The notes under the pieces were generated by a model that saw only the letters and a list, made by a program, of their open reading frames with translations, searched no databases and was not told the origin of the DNA. 64,000 nt of DNA from Chionis minor (Eukaryota; Chordata; Aves; Charadriiformes; Chionididae). The position numbers and the translations under genes were made by a program. Shown here piece after piece: positions 61,822-64,000 of this stretch (position 1 is its first letter; each line of letters opens with the position of its first letter). The stretch is from NCBI GenBank assembly GCA_013398295.1, contig VZSF01003241.1, positions 159,487 to 223,486 of the forward strand, given 5' to 3'.

Positions 61822-61827
61822 TATAAA
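61822..61827 (+). promoter_or_regulatory. LTR TATA box
   Basis: TATAAA follows CATGCTCAGCA, the standard context of the promoter in avian ERVL LTRs, with a TGACATCA CRE-like element 10 bases upstream. It could serve as an ectopic promoter reading rightward. Confidence 0.6.
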
Positions 61828-61879
61828 CCCGGGGGAAGAAGAAGGAAGTGGGGCAGGTTCAGAGTGATGGCGTTTGTCT

Positions 61880-62143
61880 TCCCATGTAACCATTATGCAT
61901 GATGGAGCCCTGCTGTCCTGGGATGGCTGAACACCTGCCTGCCCATGGGAAGTACAGAATGAATTCCTTGTTTTGCTTCGCTTGAGTGCATGGCTTTTGC
62001 TTTGCTGATTAAACTGTCTTTATCTCAGTTCATGAGTTTTCTCACTTTCACAGTTCTGATTCTCTTCCTCTTCCCCTCGGAGTACGCAAGCGGCTGCGTG
62101 GAGCTTGGTTGCCGGCTGGGGTTAAACCACGACATACTTGGAC
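61880..62143 (+). repeat. Perfect 264-bp direct copy A (likely artefact)
   Basis: Runs from TCCCATGTAACC to the LTR end and on through TACTTGGAC of the host flank. Repeated exactly at 62145-62408. Because host flank is included in both copies, a normal transposition event cannot explain it. Confidence 0.95.
62008..62013 (+). terminator. LTR polyadenylation signal
   Basis: ATTAAA in GCTGATTAAACTGTCTTTAT marks the R-region polyadenylation signal typical for this LTR type. It appears again at 62273-62278 only because of the duplicated segment. Confidence 0.6.
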
Positions 62144-62144
62144 N
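62144..62144. other. Single-N assembly gap
   Basis: One N lies exactly between the two 264-bp copies, as at 45925. Confidence 0.95.
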
Positions 62145-62408
62145 TCCCATGTAACCATTATGCATGATGGAGCCCTGCTGTCCTGGGATGGCTGAACACC
62201 TGCCTGCCCATGGGAAGTACAGAATGAATTCCTTGTTTTGCTTCGCTTGAGTGCATGGCTTTTGCTTTGCTGATTAAACTGTCTTTATCTCAGTTCATGA
62301 GTTTTCTCACTTTCACAGTTCTGATTCTCTTCCTCTTCCCCTCGGAGTACGCAAGCGGCTGCGTGGAGCTTGGTTGCCGGCTGGGGTTAAACCACGACAT
62401 ACTTGGAC
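62145..62408 (+). repeat. Perfect 264-bp direct copy B (likely artefact)
   Basis: Second copy of 61880-62143, continuing into the unique right flank TTCAACTCTTGC. Confidence 0.95.
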
Positions 62409-63239
62409 TTCAACTCTTGCAGTGTACCAGAGAGATCCTCCCTTGTTGTAATACTTTGACTGTTGCTTTTCTTCTCAAGCTTCCATATTTTACATGGAAA
62501 GATTTTACAGTGACAGAATGTGTAGCTTTTTAATAAAGACACACATTCTGCACAACTTTCTAGCATTCTTGGACTCTCTTCTACCACATACATGGGTAGG
62601 GTAGGAGTGTTTACATGGCTACCACCAATCTGATTCCCAGGGCCCACTAAAATGGAGTGTATTTCAAAACACTTGGCTTCTGTAGGGCAAAGGAGATATT
62701 AATGGCAAATGCCTCCAAAATGTGAAAGCTTTAACCCTTTGGTCCTTTAAAACCCAATTCCCATTGGTGCTAACTTCCCTTTCATTGCGAGATAATGAAC
62801 CTTCACTTCTGTTATGTGTCCTTGCCTTTAGCGTGGGTTGTCTGCATAGCTCCCGTCGTGGTCAATTATCTGGCAGGAGAGGCCCACAGCAGCAGAGACT
62901 ATTGCTTAATTGTTATTGTGGGATCCTTTTGCAACGTGCAGTTGCTGGGGCTCATTTACAATTCTAACACATCCAGCGTGCCCTGCATCAGGAGTCCTGT
63001 GAACTGGACAAAAGTTAGAAAGTGGCAGCGCTGTTCCTGGCCAAAAGCTCATTAAGATAGCCGTCTCCTGCTAGTGAACATCACACAGATGACACAGACA
63101 GCTCACTGCAAACGAGAAATGTTCTTTTGTTCTGCCTTACTAGGGCTTTCAGATAAAAAGAATTTGAGGCTACTCAAAGGGCCAGCTGCGATATGAAGGG
63201 AACAGGTTTAAAATATCTCTCAGGGGCAGTAAATGCTTA
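62409..63239. other. Unannotated DNA
   Basis: Open frames at 62722-62967 and 62795-63055 (+) are short and unrecognised. No repeat named. Confidence 0.4.
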
Positions 63240-63480
63240 ATGATCAGATCTTTCATTGCTCTTGGAACATTTGAGGAAACTCAGCCAGCTAAAATTTTTG
63301 TTAATTACTTTAACAGAGGCTCTTTGTTCATATTATCATGGAGAATAATTAAGCCAATGCAAGCAAGTCTGCTTAGCTATATACATAATTAAAATGTTAG
63401 GCTGTGATTCAACAGACTGTGTTGGCACAGAGAGCACCTATTCACTTCATAAAAGAGTTCCATCACTGCCTTTAAACTTG
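63240..63480. promoter_or_regulatory. Candidate conserved non-coding element
   Basis: Complex AT-rich sequence with TTTTTGTTAATTACTTTAAC, GGAGAATAATTAAGCCAATG and ATACATAATTAAAATG, i.e. several TAATTA homeodomain cores with a CCAAT box, and no repeat or coding signature. The texture is enhancer-like; conservation is untested. Confidence 0.25.
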
Positions 63481-64000
63481 TTTTCACCCTATTTTATTTG
63501 TTAATATTTTGGAAAAATGAGTTAATACAAGATAGGTAGTGGAAGATCATGTGTTTCTAGTGAGGAGTTAGTGAGATTTTATAGTGGAGAAAAGAGATAC
63601 AAGTATATCTAAAGTAGTTAGCTTATAGGGCAAAATTTAAGATGTAGAAAAGAATGCATCGGTCTATTTTAACTTACTTAAAAGCTCATTTTGAAGGGGT
63701 TATTTTCTCATTTCCTCCCTGATTTTGGCATCTCCTATGCAGTAGCCAAGCCCTCAAATGTTAAAGTTTGTGATTATGTGGCACCTGAAGCTGTTTCAGA
63801 AAGGAAAACCCTTTGATCTGTAAAATATTTTAATTAAATGCACTTTCGACTTGTTGGACTACCTGTTTTAAGTCAAAAGCTTATTGGCAAACATTACATC
63901 ATTCTGAGGTCTCCCAAGCCTAATTGCCAACTTTCTTTTGGGATTTTCTCTCAGTTGGCAATTAGGGAAAATAACAGTTATGCTATTAGCAGGGGCAGAC
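63481..64000. other. Unannotated AT-rich DNA
   Basis: No gene. TAATTGCCAA at about 63922 and TTGGCAATTA at about 63955 form a 10-bp inverted repeat with a spacer of about 24 bases, which contains NF1-like half-sites (TTGGCA). Confidence 0.5.

Larger units (their letters stand above)
61558..62399 (+). mobile_element. ERVL-type solo LTR with intact signals
   Basis: Begins TGTCATGGTTTTGGCTGGGA and ends GGGGTTAAACCACGACA, with TACTT target duplications on both sides. In order it has the U3 segment CCAAGTGACCAAAGGGATAT, a TGACATCA CRE-like site (61805), TATAAA (61822) and ATTAAA (62008). The sequence holds an internal false duplication around the N at 62144; without it the LTR is about 577 bp. 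There are no viral genes beside it, so it is a solo LTR. The good state of the ends and target duplication suggests it is among the younger insertions here. The frame at 62255-62533 is a by-product. Confidence 0.9.

Noticed and set aside
1..64000. CRISPR array, operon, tRNA or rRNA genes
   Set aside because: No regularly spaced repeats with unique spacers, no co-directional tightly packed genes, and no recognisable tRNA/rRNA sequence; the window is vertebrate DNA.

Overview
The window looks like nuclear DNA from a bird. The evidence is a truncated CR1 LINE 3' end at 30.6-30.9 kb whose minus-strand frame still reads as the C-terminus of CR1 ORF2, several ERVL-type solo LTRs of the avian kind (TG...CA ends, 5-bp target-site duplications, TATA and ATTAAA signals), and a low background of very old amniote repeats including MIR-type SINE pieces. 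The DNA is AT-rich. No bacterial or viral gene organisation, operon, CRISPR array, tRNA or rRNA was seen. Families are named from recognised sequence features; no database was searched.

I could not recognise a protein-coding gene. Almost all open frames are short, unsupported by splice signals, or lie in repeats. The window is best read as an intergenic desert or the inside of a very large intron. The one stretch that looks like an exon is at 52-174 (+): a strong pyrimidine tract plus acceptor, a GC-rich block with one open frame, and a GT donor.

Layout. 0-30 kb is AT-rich, almost free of young transposons, with an exon-like block, some low-complexity tracts, old amniote repeat pieces (4.4, 17.8, 19.4, 24.0 kb), several compact inverted repeats, and blocks dense in TAAT/ATTA motifs that resemble conserved regulatory elements (8.4-8.7, 10.9-11.8, 18.4-18.7, 27.5-28.0 kb). 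30-40 kb has the CR1 fragment, a MIR copy and a perfect 11-bp hairpin. 40-62.4 kb is where LTR elements gather: an avian repeat with about 40-bp internal periodicity (40.0-40.5 kb), an ERVL LTR with intact TTGAC duplications (43.5-44.2 kb), a second LTR (45.3-46.6 kb), a 3'-truncated LTR (57.8-58.3 kb) and an LTR with intact TACTT duplications (61.6-62.4 kb). 62.4-64 kb returns to AT-rich unique DNA.

The clearest anomaly is technical. Both single-N gaps (45,925 and 62,144) sit inside LTRs and are flanked by perfect direct copies of 603 bp and 264 bp. These are almost certainly contig ends that overlap but were not merged, so the true locus is about 870 bp shorter. I found no convincing undescribed biological system. 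The best leads are the exon-like block, the candidate conserved elements, and the LTR at 61.6 kb with its promoter and polyadenylation signals intact.
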